Source of the DNA: Legionella genomosp. 1
GTDB lineage: Bacteria > Pseudomonadota > Gammaproteobacteria > Legionellales > Legionellaceae
DNA length: 14,770 nucleotides
NCBI GenBank assembly: GCA_945867185.1
Contig: CAMBHM010000009.1
Span: 1 to 14,770, forward strand
Direction: 5' to 3'
Positions within the stretch are counted from its first letter, which is position 1. Each line of letters opens with the position of its first letter. Of the stretch, positions 6,677 to 14,770 are shown in pieces. The notes under the pieces are model-generated. The model did no database searches and was not told where the DNA came from. It saw only the letters and a program-made list of their open reading frames with translations. Position numbers and translations under genes: made by a program.

Positions 6677-9600
6677 ATGTTAAACGATGACCGGCAACGC
6701 CAACAAGCAACTGATCCCACTCATTCTTATCTCCTACAAGCACCGGCGGGATCGGGGAAAACGGAGATTTTAACACAACGCTATTTGCGGTTGTTGGCAC
6801 GGGTGAAAGCACCCGAACAAATCGTTGCCATCACCTTCACTAGAAAAGCCGCCAACGAAATGCGGGAACGTATTTTAAAGGCATTAGAAGCCGCTAGAAA
6901 GGGGATAACAGCCACCTCAATCCATCAAGAGCAAACCCTCGCCTATGCGCGGCTTGCACTGGAACGAGATCACACCCTGAATTGGCAATTGTTACAACAA
7001 CCGGGGCGTTTGTCTGTCACTACCATCGATGCCCTGTGCCAAACCATCACGCGCGCCATTCCATTACAGGACAAACAAGTCCCGTATGCGTCGATCAGTG
7101 ATAAACCACTCCTTCACTATCAAGCAGCGGCACTGGCCTGCCTCACGTATTCCCTTGAAAATAAGGACTTTCATCAGCCCCTAAGGTGCTTGCTACATCA
7201 TGTAGACAACCGCCAAGATACATTGGTCGCATTATTTTCTGCATTATTAGCCAACCGAGATCAATGGCTGCCTCTTCTTTATCAACCCAACCTGCAAGAC
7301 AAAGCCTATCATGAACACGCGTTGTCCCTCATTTTAGATCATGAATTAACCCGATTTAAACAAAGCCTTCCCAGCTCCTTGGCCGATGAGCTCTTGATCT
7401 GCCTCACCGACTTGGCAAACCTAGACGACACCCCCGATTCTCCTCGATCGCTGCTACGAAAAAATCAGACATGGGACGCTTTAAGTAGCACAACGATTAC
7501 CCAGATGGCCTCGGTCTTATTGACCTCCCAATCAAATTTACGCCGATCTTTTGATCACCATGTAGGCCTAAAACGCGGGAACTGTAGCGATAGCGACTAC
7601 ACGGCACTCAAATCAAGAAGTCAAACCCTATGCAGTCAACTCGCTGAGATCCCTGATTTTCTTGACGCACTACGTCGCGTCAAAGCACTGCCGAATCCGG
7701 AATATGATCCACTGCAATGGCAAGTCTTACAGGCACTCCTTACTCTACTTCCCTTATTGGTCGCACATCTGCAACTTATTTTTAATAACCAAGATGAGGT
7801 CGACTTCTCAGCCATTGCCACACAAGCTTTACAAGCCTTAGGCGAGGAAGACTGCCCGACTGATCTCGCTCTTTATCTTGACAACAGCATCGAGCATCTC
7901 TTAGTCGATGAGTTTCAAGACACCTCCCTTCAACAATTTCACTTACTAAGCAAACTGGTACAAGGGTGGCAGCAAGGCGATCAGAAAACACTGTTCATCG
8001 TCGGTGATCCCATGCAATCGATCTATCGATTTCGTTCAGCCGAAGTCGGCCTTTTTTTACGCGCAAAATACCAAGGTATAGGCCCCCTCACACTAACCCC
8101 CCTTGAGCTCACTACCAATTTTAGATCTACGTCACTCTTGGTGGACTGGGTCAATACCCAATTCCGACACATTTTTCCAACCACCGATGATCTGGAGTCT
8201 GGCGCGGTATCCTTCCACCCCTCAGAGGCTATCCAGCCGGCCCATCAACATAGCTCTGTGCAAGCGGTGGCCTATGCCACACGAGCGGAGGAAGCACAAG
8301 GGATCGTCGCCCTTACTCAGCAATTATTAAACGATCACCCTAGCGATACGATTGCCATTCTCGTACGCAGCCGACATCAACTGAAAGCCATCACCCAAGC
8401 CTTACGAACCAATGCCATCCCCTTTCAAGGCGTAGAGATTGATCTGCTGGCGAACCTACCCCATATCCGCGATGTATGGACCATCACAAAAGCCCTCCTC
8501 CTGCCTGCGAACCGCCTCTCCTGGCTGGCCCTGCTTCGAAGCCCCTGGTGTGGGTTGGCTTTGCCTGATTTGCTTGCAATTGCGGAATTTTCTCCACAGC
8601 ACGGCATCCTCTCGACGCTCGCTCATCTTGATGAAATCAGCACCCTTTCAGAAGCAGGACGTCTCAGGGCGCAATTTCTTCATGCGGTGTTTCTGAAAGC
8701 GTTTAGCGAGCGCGGACAAACCTCCCTCATCGATTGGATCATCCGCACCCTCAACGCCTTACAGATGGAGCACGTCCTGTCCTTGGCCGAGCAGGAGGAA
8801 TTAGAACAGTATTGGCAACTGCTATCCACCTTCGAACAACAAGGCCAACTCCTAGATCTAGGCTCCTTTCAACAAGCCTTACAAATCCTCTATTCACAAC
8901 AAGTCACCCCCTCACGCCTACAAATCATGACGATTCATAAATCCAAAGGCCTGGAATTTGACACAGTCATCCTGCCAGGCTTAGGTTCCAAACCCACGCG
9001 ACAAAACAAACCCCTGTTGCAGTGGTTACAATTGCCTAGTTTAGACAACGAAACGCTCTTTTTACTATCCCCCATCAAATCAGCCTCTGAAGAAGTGTGC
9101 CTACTGTATGATTATATTAGTCAACTGGATGATGAAAAAAACCAGTATGAATTACAACGACTCTTATATGTAGCCATCACTCGTGCAAAACAACGACTTT
9201 ATCTACTGGATCACAGCGACAAAGAAACAGCAGGATCAGCTCGTTCCCTACTAAAACACCAGCCTTTCATATCCATAGAAGCAGATCCTACAACCGTTCT
9301 AGAATCAAACACACTGCCCACCCTATACCATCTTCCCCTGTCGTATTACCACACGCCCCCGCTCCATCAGAAGATCTCTCCAAAACAAATCCCCCTCCCA
9401 AGCACGATCCCACGGCTCATTGGCATTGTGGTGCATGACTTATTGCAGTGGATCTGCGACAACCATCCCACTTGCATCACCGCCATTCCTTGGCACTTTG
9501 CGACGGATCACTTGCGTGCTCTCGGCTTTGAGGGCCCTCCTCTAGACGCTGCAACAACACAATTAAAACGACAAATTTCCGCCTTTTTAAGCGATCCGAT

Positions 9601-9925
9601 CGGCCTTTGGATCGCCAAAGCACAGGAAGAAGAACACACTGAATATGCACTGTTGGTAGCCGATGACACCTCTTTTAAAACCAACATCATCGATAGAACC
9701 TTTATAGATGCAGGCGTGCGCTGGATCATCGATTTTAAAACAGGCCATGATCAGGGCCTTGCAGAAAGCAAACATCGTCAACAATTAAACGCCTATGCCG
9801 CTCTCTTTGATACACGCCACACATCCGCTACGATCTGCTGCGGTATTTACTATCTAGACAATAATCACTGGGTTACTTGGTCCTATTCATCTATGCCGCG
9901 CACGGCCACAGTAGGGGTATCATAA
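6677..9925 (+). CDS. addA: AddA/RecB-like UvrD-family helicase with C-terminal nuclease domain
   Basis: A 1082-residue superfamily 1A helicase-nuclease, probably the AddA- or RecB-like subunit that processes DNA double-strand ends before recombination. Helicase motifs in order: Walker A APAGSGKT (K28), AITFTRKAANEMRERI (motif Ia), TTIDALC, D411-E-F-Q-D (motif II), GDPMQSIYRFR (III), TTNFRS (IV), MTIHKSKGLEFD (V), and YVAITRAKQRLYLL (VI, about 826-840). The C-terminal PD-(D/E)xK nuclease shows GIVVHDLLQWI, D1006, D1019-F-K1021 and QQLNAYAALF, so both activities look intact. AddA normally works with AddB, often encoded just upstream; here the upstream gene is lysC-lysA. The ATG at 6677, 4 nt after the lysA stop, is preferred over an in-frame TTG at 6665 because the Q-motif region starts directly after it, but its ribosome-binding site is weak. 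The name addA is given by type; RecB-like is an alternative. Confidence 0.88.
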   Translation: MLNDDRQRQQATDPTHSYLLQAPAGSGKTEILTQRYLRLLARVKAPEQIVAITFTRKAANEMRERILKALEAARKGITATSIHQEQTLAYARLALERDHTLNWQLLQQPGRLSVTTIDALCQTITRAIPLQDKQVPYASISDKPLLHYQAAALACLTYSLENKDFHQPLRCLLHHVDNRQDTLVALFSALLANRDQWLPLLYQPNLQDKAYHEHALSLILDHELTRFKQSLPSSLADELLICLTDLANLDDTPDSPRSLLRKNQTWDALSSTTITQMASVLLTSQSNLRRSFDHHVGLKRGNCSDSDYTALKSRSQTLCSQLAEIPDFLDALRRVKALPNPEYDPLQWQVLQALLTLLPLLVAHLQLIFNNQDEVDFSAIATQALQALGEEDCPTDLALYLDNSIEHLLVDEFQDTSLQQFHLLSKLVQGWQQGDQKTLFIVGDPMQSIYRFRSAEVGLFLRAKYQGIGPLTLTPLELTTNFRSTSLLVDWVNTQFRHIFPTTDDLESGAVSFHPSEAIQPAHQHSSVQAVAYATRAEEAQGIVALTQQLLNDHPSDTIAILVRSRHQLKAITQALRTNAIPFQGVEIDLLANLPHIRDVWTITKALLLPANRLSWLALLRSPWCGLALPDLLAIAEFSPQHGILSTLAHLDEISTLSEAGRLRAQFLHAVFLKAFSERGQTSLIDWIIRTLNALQMEHVLSLAEQEELEQYWQLLSTFEQQGQLLDLGSFQQALQILYSQQVTPSRLQIMTIHKSKGLEFDTVILPGLGSKPTRQNKPLLQWLQLPSLDNETLFLLSPIKSASEEVCLLYDYISQLDDEKNQYELQRLLYVAITRAKQRLYLLDHSDKETAGSARSLLKHQPFISIEADPTTVLESNTLPTLYHLPLSYYHTPPLHQKISPKQIPLPSTIPRLIGIVVHDLLQWICDNHPTCITAIPWHFATDHLRALGFEGPPLDAATTQLKRQISAFLSDPIGLWIAKAQEEEHTEYALLVADDTSFKTNIIDRTFIDAGVRWIIDFKTGHDQGLAESKHRQQLNAYAALFDTRHTSATICCGIYYLDNNHWVTWSYSSMPRTATVGVS

Positions 9926-9926
9926 A

Positions 9927-10985
9927 ATGAACATGACAACCGTTAACGAAGTCCTTCGCGCCACCCACTGCGCTCTATTAGACAAAAGCGCCATGGACTT
10001 AGGTCTTCTCACTACATGGTCTGAAGCCGACCAACACTTACATATAACAGCCCCTTTCCCCATTGAGTTTTTAAACCCTACCTTCTTCCCAGCACTCACC
10101 ACGGCTTTAAAACAAGCACTCCCTACCCTAGCAATCACCATTGACTCTAAAATCAGGGCTCACCGCACCCAATTAGCTGGTAAAGGGTTACGGGGCATTA
10201 AAAATACGATAGCCATTGCTTCTGGAAAAGGGGGTGTTGGCAAGTCGACGGTCACTGTGAATATGGCCATTGCGCTAGCGAGAGCTGGCGCACGTGTTGG
10301 CATTTTGGATGCTGATATTTACGGCCCAAGCATCCCCCTGATGCTCGGTGAGGCACCGGGGGTTCAAATGGCAGGCGAACACTACGCACCCGTCTTTGCA
10401 CACGGGGTACAAGCGATGTCCATTGGATACCTCATTGCTGATGATCCAGCTTTGATCTGGCGTGGCCCCATGCTTGCTAAATCGTTGATTCAACTGATTG
10501 ATATGACCATTTGGGATGATCTTGATTATTTGCTCATCGATTTACCACCTGGCACGGGTGATATTCAATTGAGCCTCGTACAAAAAATTCCATTGACTGG
10601 AGCTATCATCGTCACCACACCCCAAACCGTAGCCACACTCGATGCTGAAAAAGCAATCAAACTATTTGAAAAAACAAACATCGATGTATTGGGAATCGTT
10701 GAAAACATGTCTATCCATGTCTGTCCAACATGTGGGCATCAAGAGGCGCTTTTTTGCAGTGGAGGAGCCAGGCACATTGCAGACACCTATCACTATCCCC
10801 TTCTCGGACAACTCCCTTTAGAAGCTACTATCAGTATGGATTGTGACAAAGGAACCCCTTCCGCTGCAACAGGGTCCGGGCCTTTGGCAATGACCTTTAT
10901 CACCACAGCACTTGAAGTCGCTGTTGAACTGGGAAAAAAACCGTTGAATTATAGTGATCGCTTTCCCCCGATTGTGATGGAATAA
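9927..10985 (+). CDS. apbC: Mrp/ApbC-family iron-sulfur cluster carrier ATPase
   Basis: A 352-residue cytoplasmic P-loop protein of the Mrp/NBP35 family, which binds a bridging Fe-S cluster as a dimer and transfers it to target enzymes. An N-terminal MIP18/DUF59-like domain (about 1-85) precedes the deviant Walker A S-G-K-G-G-V-G-K-S-T at 99-108. DADIYGPS and DLPPGTGDIQL follow, then the cluster-binding C266-P-T-C269 in ENMSIHVCPTCG, which is the family's defining pair. The length is normal for the gammaproteobacterial form. The ATG is one base after the addA stop, with AGGGG about 9 bases upstream inside addA, so it is very likely co-transcribed and translationally coupled. Its stop TAA directly abuts the stop of the convergent methyltransferase gene. 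Confidence 0.95.
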   Translation: MNMTTVNEVLRATHCALLDKSAMDLGLLTTWSEADQHLHITAPFPIEFLNPTFFPALTTALKQALPTLAITIDSKIRAHRTQLAGKGLRGIKNTIAIASGKGGVGKSTVTVNMAIALARAGARVGILDADIYGPSIPLMLGEAPGVQMAGEHYAPVFAHGVQAMSIGYLIADDPALIWRGPMLAKSLIQLIDMTIWDDLDYLLIDLPPGTGDIQLSLVQKIPLTGAIIVTTPQTVATLDAEKAIKLFEKTNIDVLGIVENMSIHVCPTCGHQEALFCSGGARHIADTYHYPLLGQLPLEATISMDCDKGTPSAATGSGPLAMTFITTALEVAVELGKKPLNYSDRFPPIVME

Positions 10986-11759
10986 CTATTTCACACCCAA
11001 CGTCAAATACAAGGACAAATCGAACCAGTACTCACCCTGATAAGTCACCTGACATTGTTCATGAAAAGCATGCACCATGGCCTCATTCAAAGCCCCAATC
11101 CTATCCTCTGGAACTTGTCCGTTAAAAAAAGCAAGACCATTCATGAATTTACGGAAGGTATCCAACGATGGTAATTGGATCAAGTGCTGTTTCACCGTCA
11201 CCGTTGCCTCTTGAAAAGGCAGGGCTTGCATGATCTTCGGTAATAACGTCATCGCCTGAAAATCTACTGGTAATCGAAACGCATCCAACACTGGAAAGTC
11301 ACCACTCGCCTTCAAAAGGGTCAGTGATTTCACCAACGGATCAACCCCAGCAGGCACAATGGTCAACAATTGCCCCCCTTTTTTCAAAGCATGAAAAATA
11401 TGATCATAAGCTGTTTTCAAATCACTGCACCACTGCAAACACCAAAACGACACAACCCCATCGAATTGACTTTCAAAAGGGAGTGTTAAAACATCGTGTT
11501 GCTCTGCAGAAAAATGAGGATGATCAACCATTTTTTTTCGAGCAAGTGCTATCATATTCGCAGAACGATCGATCCCAAGCAGCTTCCCCTCGGGCACTTT
11601 CTCAAGGATCCGCATACTAAAGGAGCCCTCGCCACACCCAATGTCTAATAGACTCGCATTCGGAGCTACATTCAGATTGTCTAGATACGGTTTGGCAATT
11701 GCGTCCTGAATATAGGAACCAACAGCGTATTCTTCTGCAGGCCATTCGTACTTGTCCAT
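10986..11759 (-). CDS. Class I SAM-dependent methyltransferase, substrate unknown
   Basis: A 257-residue protein with the class I methyltransferase fold in the N-terminal half. Motif I is L-D39-I-G-C-G-E-G45, and the acidic residue that contacts the SAM ribose is D64 in LLGIDRS. A QHDVLTLPF segment follows, where the adenine-contacting Asp usually sits, and then FDGVVSFWCLQW. Family proteins modify small molecules, proteins or lipids. The C-terminal half (about residues 130-257), with FRKFMNGLAFFNGQVP and YWFDLSLYLTLGVK, should determine the substrate, but I do not recognise it; loose resemblance to trans-aconitate or BioC-type enzymes is the most I can say. A strong AAAGGAG site lies about 6 bases before the ATG. 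It is transcribed alone, divergent from parE and convergent with apbC. Confidence 0.88.
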   Translation of the reverse strand: MDKYEWPAEEYAVGSYIQDAIAKPYLDNLNVAPNASLLDIGCGEGSFSMRILEKVPEGKLLGIDRSANMIALARKKMVDHPHFSAEQHDVLTLPFESQFDGVVSFWCLQWCSDLKTAYDHIFHALKKGGQLLTIVPAGVDPLVKSLTLLKASGDFPVLDAFRLPVDFQAMTLLPKIMQALPFQEATVTVKQHLIQLPSLDTFRKFMNGLAFFNGQVPEDRIGALNEAMVHAFHEQCQVTYQGEYWFDLSLYLTLGVK

Positions 11760-11834
11760 GAAGTGCTCCTTTATTTAATCAGAGGATGATCGCGCTCAAT
11801 ATAATAAGCTTAGCAGTAAAAACCAATTCTGCTG

Positions 11835-11855
11835 TGAAAGGCTTTCAGGTATACT
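11835..11855 (+). promoter_or_regulatory. Putative parE promoter -10 box with adjacent palindrome
   Basis: TATACT at 11850-11855 is a good -10 match about 28 bases before the parE ATG. The matching -35 position (11827-11832, TTCTGC, 17-base spacer) is poor, so activation or a weak promoter is possible. A palindrome TGAAAG-G-CTTTCA (11835-11847) lies directly upstream of the -10 box, in operator position. This was assigned by eye only. Confidence 0.35.
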
Positions 11856-11883
11856 GTACTCCCCTATAGGATAAGTGATCCCC

Positions 11884-13770
11884 ATGTCTGACCAATATAC
11901 AGCTGAGGCCATTGAAGTATTAAGTGGACTTGAACCGGTGCAACGGCGTCCTGGCATGTATACCGACACCACCCGACCCAACCATTTGGCCCAAGAGGTC
12001 ATTGACAACAGTGTGGATGAGGTCTTATTTGGTGCAGCCGATCGAATTGTTGTCACGTTGCATGAAGATCATTCCGTCGAGGTTCAAGACAACGGTCGCG
12101 GTATGCCGGTCGACTTACACCCACAGCTCGGCTTAAGTGGCGTTGAAGTGATCATGACGCGTCTACATGCCGGGGCAAAGTTCTCTGACAAAAATTATGC
12201 TTTCTCCGGAGGCCTCCATGGCGTCGGTGTATCCGTGGTCAACGCGCTGTCTGAACGTCTTGAGATCCACATCAAACGCAACGGAATCTGCTATCACATG
12301 TCGTTTGCGCATGGGGAGAAACAAACCGAATTGAACGAAATCGGCCTCACCAAGAAACGCGACACGGGGACCACCATTCGATTTTGGCCAGCTGCTCACT
12401 ATTTTGATACCCAACGTCTATCGGTCAAACACTTAACGCACGTACTACGAGCAAAAGCTGTCCTCTGTCCTGGCCTATCGATGACATTCATTCATGCTGC
12501 CACCAAAGAAGAAACCACCTGGTGTTATGATCAGGGCTTAGCCGACTATTTGCGACAATCCTTACCATTCGATCACTTCCCAGAAGAGCTCTTTGAAGGC
12601 GTGTATAAAAGCGATGATGCAACGGTTGACTGGGCTTTGGCCTGGGCACCTGCCCCCTCAACACTTGTCAACGAAAGTTATGTGAATTTGATCCCCACTG
12701 TACAAGGGGGCACCCATGTCAACGGGCTTCGATCAGGACTTTTTGAAGCGCTGTCTGAATTCTGCGAACTGAGAAATTTAACCCCAAGGGGTGTCAAATT
12801 AACGGCCGATGATCTCTGGGAACCTTGCCAATACGTATTATCGGTCAAAATGAAAGAGCCTCAATTTGCAGGCCAAACCAAAGAACGTTTAAATTCCAGA
12901 CAAATAGCAAGTGTAGTCAGCAACGTCGTGAAAGATGCCTTTGCCCTATGGCTCAACCAACATCGTAACCAGGGTGAATTCATTGCAGCCTTCGCCATCG
13001 AACGCGCTCAAAAACGACTGAAACAATCTAAACAAGTCGCACGAAAACGCGTCCATCAAGGCCCCGCCCTACCTGGAAAATTAGCCGATTGCTTACAACA
13101 AGATTTGAATCAAGCCGAGTTGTTTTTAGTCGAAGGAGACTCAGCAGGTGGATCGGCAAAGCAAGCACGCAGCAAAGATTTTCAGGCCATTTTACCGCTT
13201 CGAGGAAAAATTTTAAATGCCTGGGAAGTCGACTCCTCACAAGTGCTGGCCTCTCAGGAAATTCACGACATTTCAGTCGCTATCGGCATTGATCCAGGCT
13301 CAGATGATCTCTCCGGTTTACGATATGGAAAAATTTGCATCCTTGCCGATGCAGACTCCGACGGTGCACACATTGCCACCCTGATTTGCGCCCTCTTTTT
13401 ACGTCACTTTAAGCCCTTGGTCTTGGCAGGACACGTCTTTGTCGCCATGCCCCCGTTATATCGGATTGATGCCGGAAAAGAAGTGCATTACGCCTTGGAC
13501 GATGCTGAAAAAGACGCCATCACGGCCAAACTGATCAAGAACAAAGCCAAAATCAATGTACAACGATTCAAAGGCTTAGGTGAAATGAACCCCTTACAGC
13601 TTCGTGAAACCACGATGGATCCCAATACCCGTCGATTGATACAACTCACACTAGAAGATGAACCCAAAGCAATGGAACAAATGGATTTAATGCTTGCAAA
13701 AAAACGCGCAGGCGATCGAAAAACGTGGCTAGAAAGTAAAGGTAATTTGGCGACCCTTCATGATCTATAA
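11884..13770 (+). CDS. parE: ParE, DNA topoisomerase IV subunit B
   Basis: A 628-residue type IIA topoisomerase ATPase subunit, which with ParC unlinks daughter chromosomes. Its length fits ParE (about 630) and not GyrB (about 800). The GHKL ATPase domain has E38, N42 and D69 (DNGRGMPV), and GGLHGVGVSVVNALS. The transducer region includes YVNLIPTVQGGTHVNG and the QTKERLNSRQ segment. The TOPRIM domain has E417-GDSAGG, PLRGKILN and D489-A-D-S-D-G, which bind magnesium for strand cleavage. The C-terminus carries NVQRFKGLGEMNPLQL and DPNTR. I chose the ATG at 11884 over an in-frame GTG at 11875 because MSDQYTAEAIEVL matches the family start; an AGGA lies 12 bases upstream of it. parC is not in the window. 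The gene end overlaps rmuC. Confidence 0.97.
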   Translation: MSDQYTAEAIEVLSGLEPVQRRPGMYTDTTRPNHLAQEVIDNSVDEVLFGAADRIVVTLHEDHSVEVQDNGRGMPVDLHPQLGLSGVEVIMTRLHAGAKFSDKNYAFSGGLHGVGVSVVNALSERLEIHIKRNGICYHMSFAHGEKQTELNEIGLTKKRDTGTTIRFWPAAHYFDTQRLSVKHLTHVLRAKAVLCPGLSMTFIHAATKEETTWCYDQGLADYLRQSLPFDHFPEELFEGVYKSDDATVDWALAWAPAPSTLVNESYVNLIPTVQGGTHVNGLRSGLFEALSEFCELRNLTPRGVKLTADDLWEPCQYVLSVKMKEPQFAGQTKERLNSRQIASVVSNVVKDAFALWLNQHRNQGEFIAAFAIERAQKRLKQSKQVARKRVHQGPALPGKLADCLQQDLNQAELFLVEGDSAGGSAKQARSKDFQAILPLRGKILNAWEVDSSQVLASQEIHDISVAIGIDPGSDDLSGLRYGKICILADADSDGAHIATLICALFLRHFKPLVLAGHVFVAMPPLYRIDAGKEVHYALDDAEKDAITAKLIKNKAKINVQRFKGLGEMNPLQLRETTMDPNTRRLIQLTLEDEPKAMEQMDLMLAKKRAGDRKTWLESKGNLATLHDL

Positions 13771-14770
13771 CCCTCTCGTAGTAACCATAGGCCTCTTTTT
13801 AGTCCTCCAATCTGCATTGCTTTTATGGCTCTTTCGACGCCAACGAGAGGCCTCTGAAAAAGCGCAAGTACTCGTACAACGCGATCTCACCACCCAACTG
13901 CATGGTCTTCAAAAAGAATTACAAGCCATTACCCAAACAGGCCAACATACCTTGCATGAAAAATTATCTCAAGGGCAATTAACCAACCAACAACTCATCA
14001 CCAACACAGTACAACGTCAAATGACCGATGTACGTGAACAAATGAGCCACAGCTTCACCCAGCATGCGAGTGGACTCACCACGCACTTGCACTCTCTCAC
14101 AGAAGAGCTCCGCAATCATTTGCATACTTTGACGCAACAAGTTAGCCATCGACTCACAGAGGGGTTTGAAAAAACATCGTCTACCTTCACAGATGTGGTG
14201 CGACGCTTAACCATCATTGATGAAGCCCAAAAACAAATCACAGAGTTGTCCTCACACGTCATGAGTTTGCAGGATGTGCTAGTCGATAAACGTGCACGAG
14301 GCGCTTTTGGCGAAGTCCAGCTCTCTACCCTACTCGCCAATATGATCCCCTCCACACACTATAGCTTGCAACATACCTTAAGCAACCAGAAACGCGCCGA
14401 TTGCATCTTGTTTTTACCAGAGCCCACCGGCAACATCGTCATCGATGCCAAATTTCCATTAGAAACCTATCAAAAGCTCACCAACACCGATGCCTCTTCT
14501 CAAGAGAGAAAAACCCTGCAACAACAGTTTCGACAAGACTTACAAAAACACATCAAAGACATCGCTGAGAAATACATCATCCCGAACGAAACCACCGATG
14601 GCGCCATGATGTTCATCCCTGCTGAGGCCATTTTTGCCGAAGTACATGCCAATTATCCCGAAGTCATTTCGTTGTCCCAACGTCTAAAAGTTTGGCTGGT
14701 TTCCCCAAGCACCTTGATGGCCGTCTTAACCACCGCACGCGCCGTATTAAAAGACGATGCCACTAGAAAG
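13760..14770 (+). CDS. rmuC: RmuC-family protein (DNA recombination protein), 3' end beyond the window
   Basis: The first 337 codons of an open frame that continues past the window; E. coli RmuC has about 475 residues. An N-terminal membrane anchor (about residues 4-22) is followed by RRQRE and a long Gln/His-rich coiled-coil region (about 30-165). Then comes the RmuC core: K177-R-A-R-G-A-F-G-E185, D214 in KRADCILFLPEP, and D229-A-K231 in VIDAKFPLETY, a pattern like a PD-(D/E)xK nuclease site. FIPAEAIFAEV and VWLVSPSTLMAVL also follow family form. RmuC limits inversions between short inverted repeats in E. coli; its biochemistry is poorly defined. The ATG lies inside the last codons of parE (11-nt overlap, different frame), with no strong ribosome-binding site nearby, suggesting coupled translation. 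Confidence 0.93.
   Translation, partial: MIYNPLVVTIGLFLVLQSALLLWLFRRQREASEKAQVLVQRDLTTQLHGLQKELQAITQTGQHTLHEKLSQGQLTNQQLITNTVQRQMTDVREQMSHSFTQHASGLTTHLHSLTEELRNHLHTLTQQVSHRLTEGFEKTSSTFTDVVRRLTIIDEAQKQITELSSHVMSLQDVLVDKRARGAFGEVQLSTLLANMIPSTHYSLQHTLSNQKRADCILFLPEPTGNIVIDAKFPLETYQKLTNTDASSQERKTLQQQFRQDLQKHIKDIAEKYIIPNETTDGAMMFIPAEAIFAEVHANYPEVISLSQRLKVWLVSPSTLMAVLTTARAVLKDDATRK

Noticed and set aside
8103..8330. Several 60-85-residue frames inside the addA-like gene on both strands
   Set aside because: All lie within the helicase-nuclease coding region, which has continuous motifs; none has a domain or start signal of its own.
11324..11620. 98-residue plus-strand frame opposite the methyltransferase gene
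   Set aside because: It overlaps the SAM-binding motifs on the other strand and has no ribosome-binding site or domain signal.
11875..11883. GTG start for ParE, adding three residues
   Set aside because: The AGGA would be only 3 bases away, and family proteins begin at the position of the ATG at 11884.

Overview
The window reads as chromosomal DNA of a Gammaproteobacterium with moderate GC content and tightly packed genes. The best guess is the Legionella/Coxiella side of the class. Three things point there: the queA-tgt-yajC-secD gene order, a fused aspartokinase/diaminopimelate decarboxylase (a form known from some Gammaproteobacteria such as xanthomonads), and a small exported protein that resembles, from memory, Legionella-type hypotheticals. 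This placement is an inference and no marker in the window fixes the genus. I see no rRNA, tRNA, insertion sequence, phage gene or CRISPR array, and no gene-free stretch over 300 bases.

Left part (1-2092, minus strand): a queuosine/Sec-accessory operon read right to left. It holds queA, a shortened Tgt-like protein whose start overlaps the queA stop by 4 nt, yajC, and the first five codons of what is probably secD at the window edge. The Tgt-like protein is the most unusual item here. It keeps the C-terminal zinc site (C174, C176, C179, H206) and an alignable N-terminal part of tRNA-guanine transglycosylase, but lacks the DSGGFQ signature and the whole segment carrying the nucleophilic aspartate. 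It sits where a full tgt is expected.

Middle (2182-4113): a small exported protein of unknown role on the plus strand converges on a FadL-type outer-membrane porin on the minus strand, and their stop codons share the four bases CTAG. The 136-nt region upstream of fadL is shared with the next plus-strand operon. It carries a promoter-like pair for fadL with a palindrome in its spacer.

Plus-strand operon (4114-10985): the LysC-LysA fusion (first and last steps of lysine synthesis), an AddA/RecB-like helicase-nuclease without an adjacent AddB partner, and an Mrp/ApbC iron-sulfur cluster carrier, separated by 4 and 1 nt. A minus-strand SAM-dependent methyltransferase (10986-11759) abuts the end of this operon with no spacer.

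Right part (11884-14770, plus strand): parE (topoisomerase IV subunit B), overlapped by 11 nt by an rmuC-family gene that runs off the window. Most genes are recognisable housekeeping genes. The real novelty candidate is the Tgt-like protein, followed by the unclassified exported protein.
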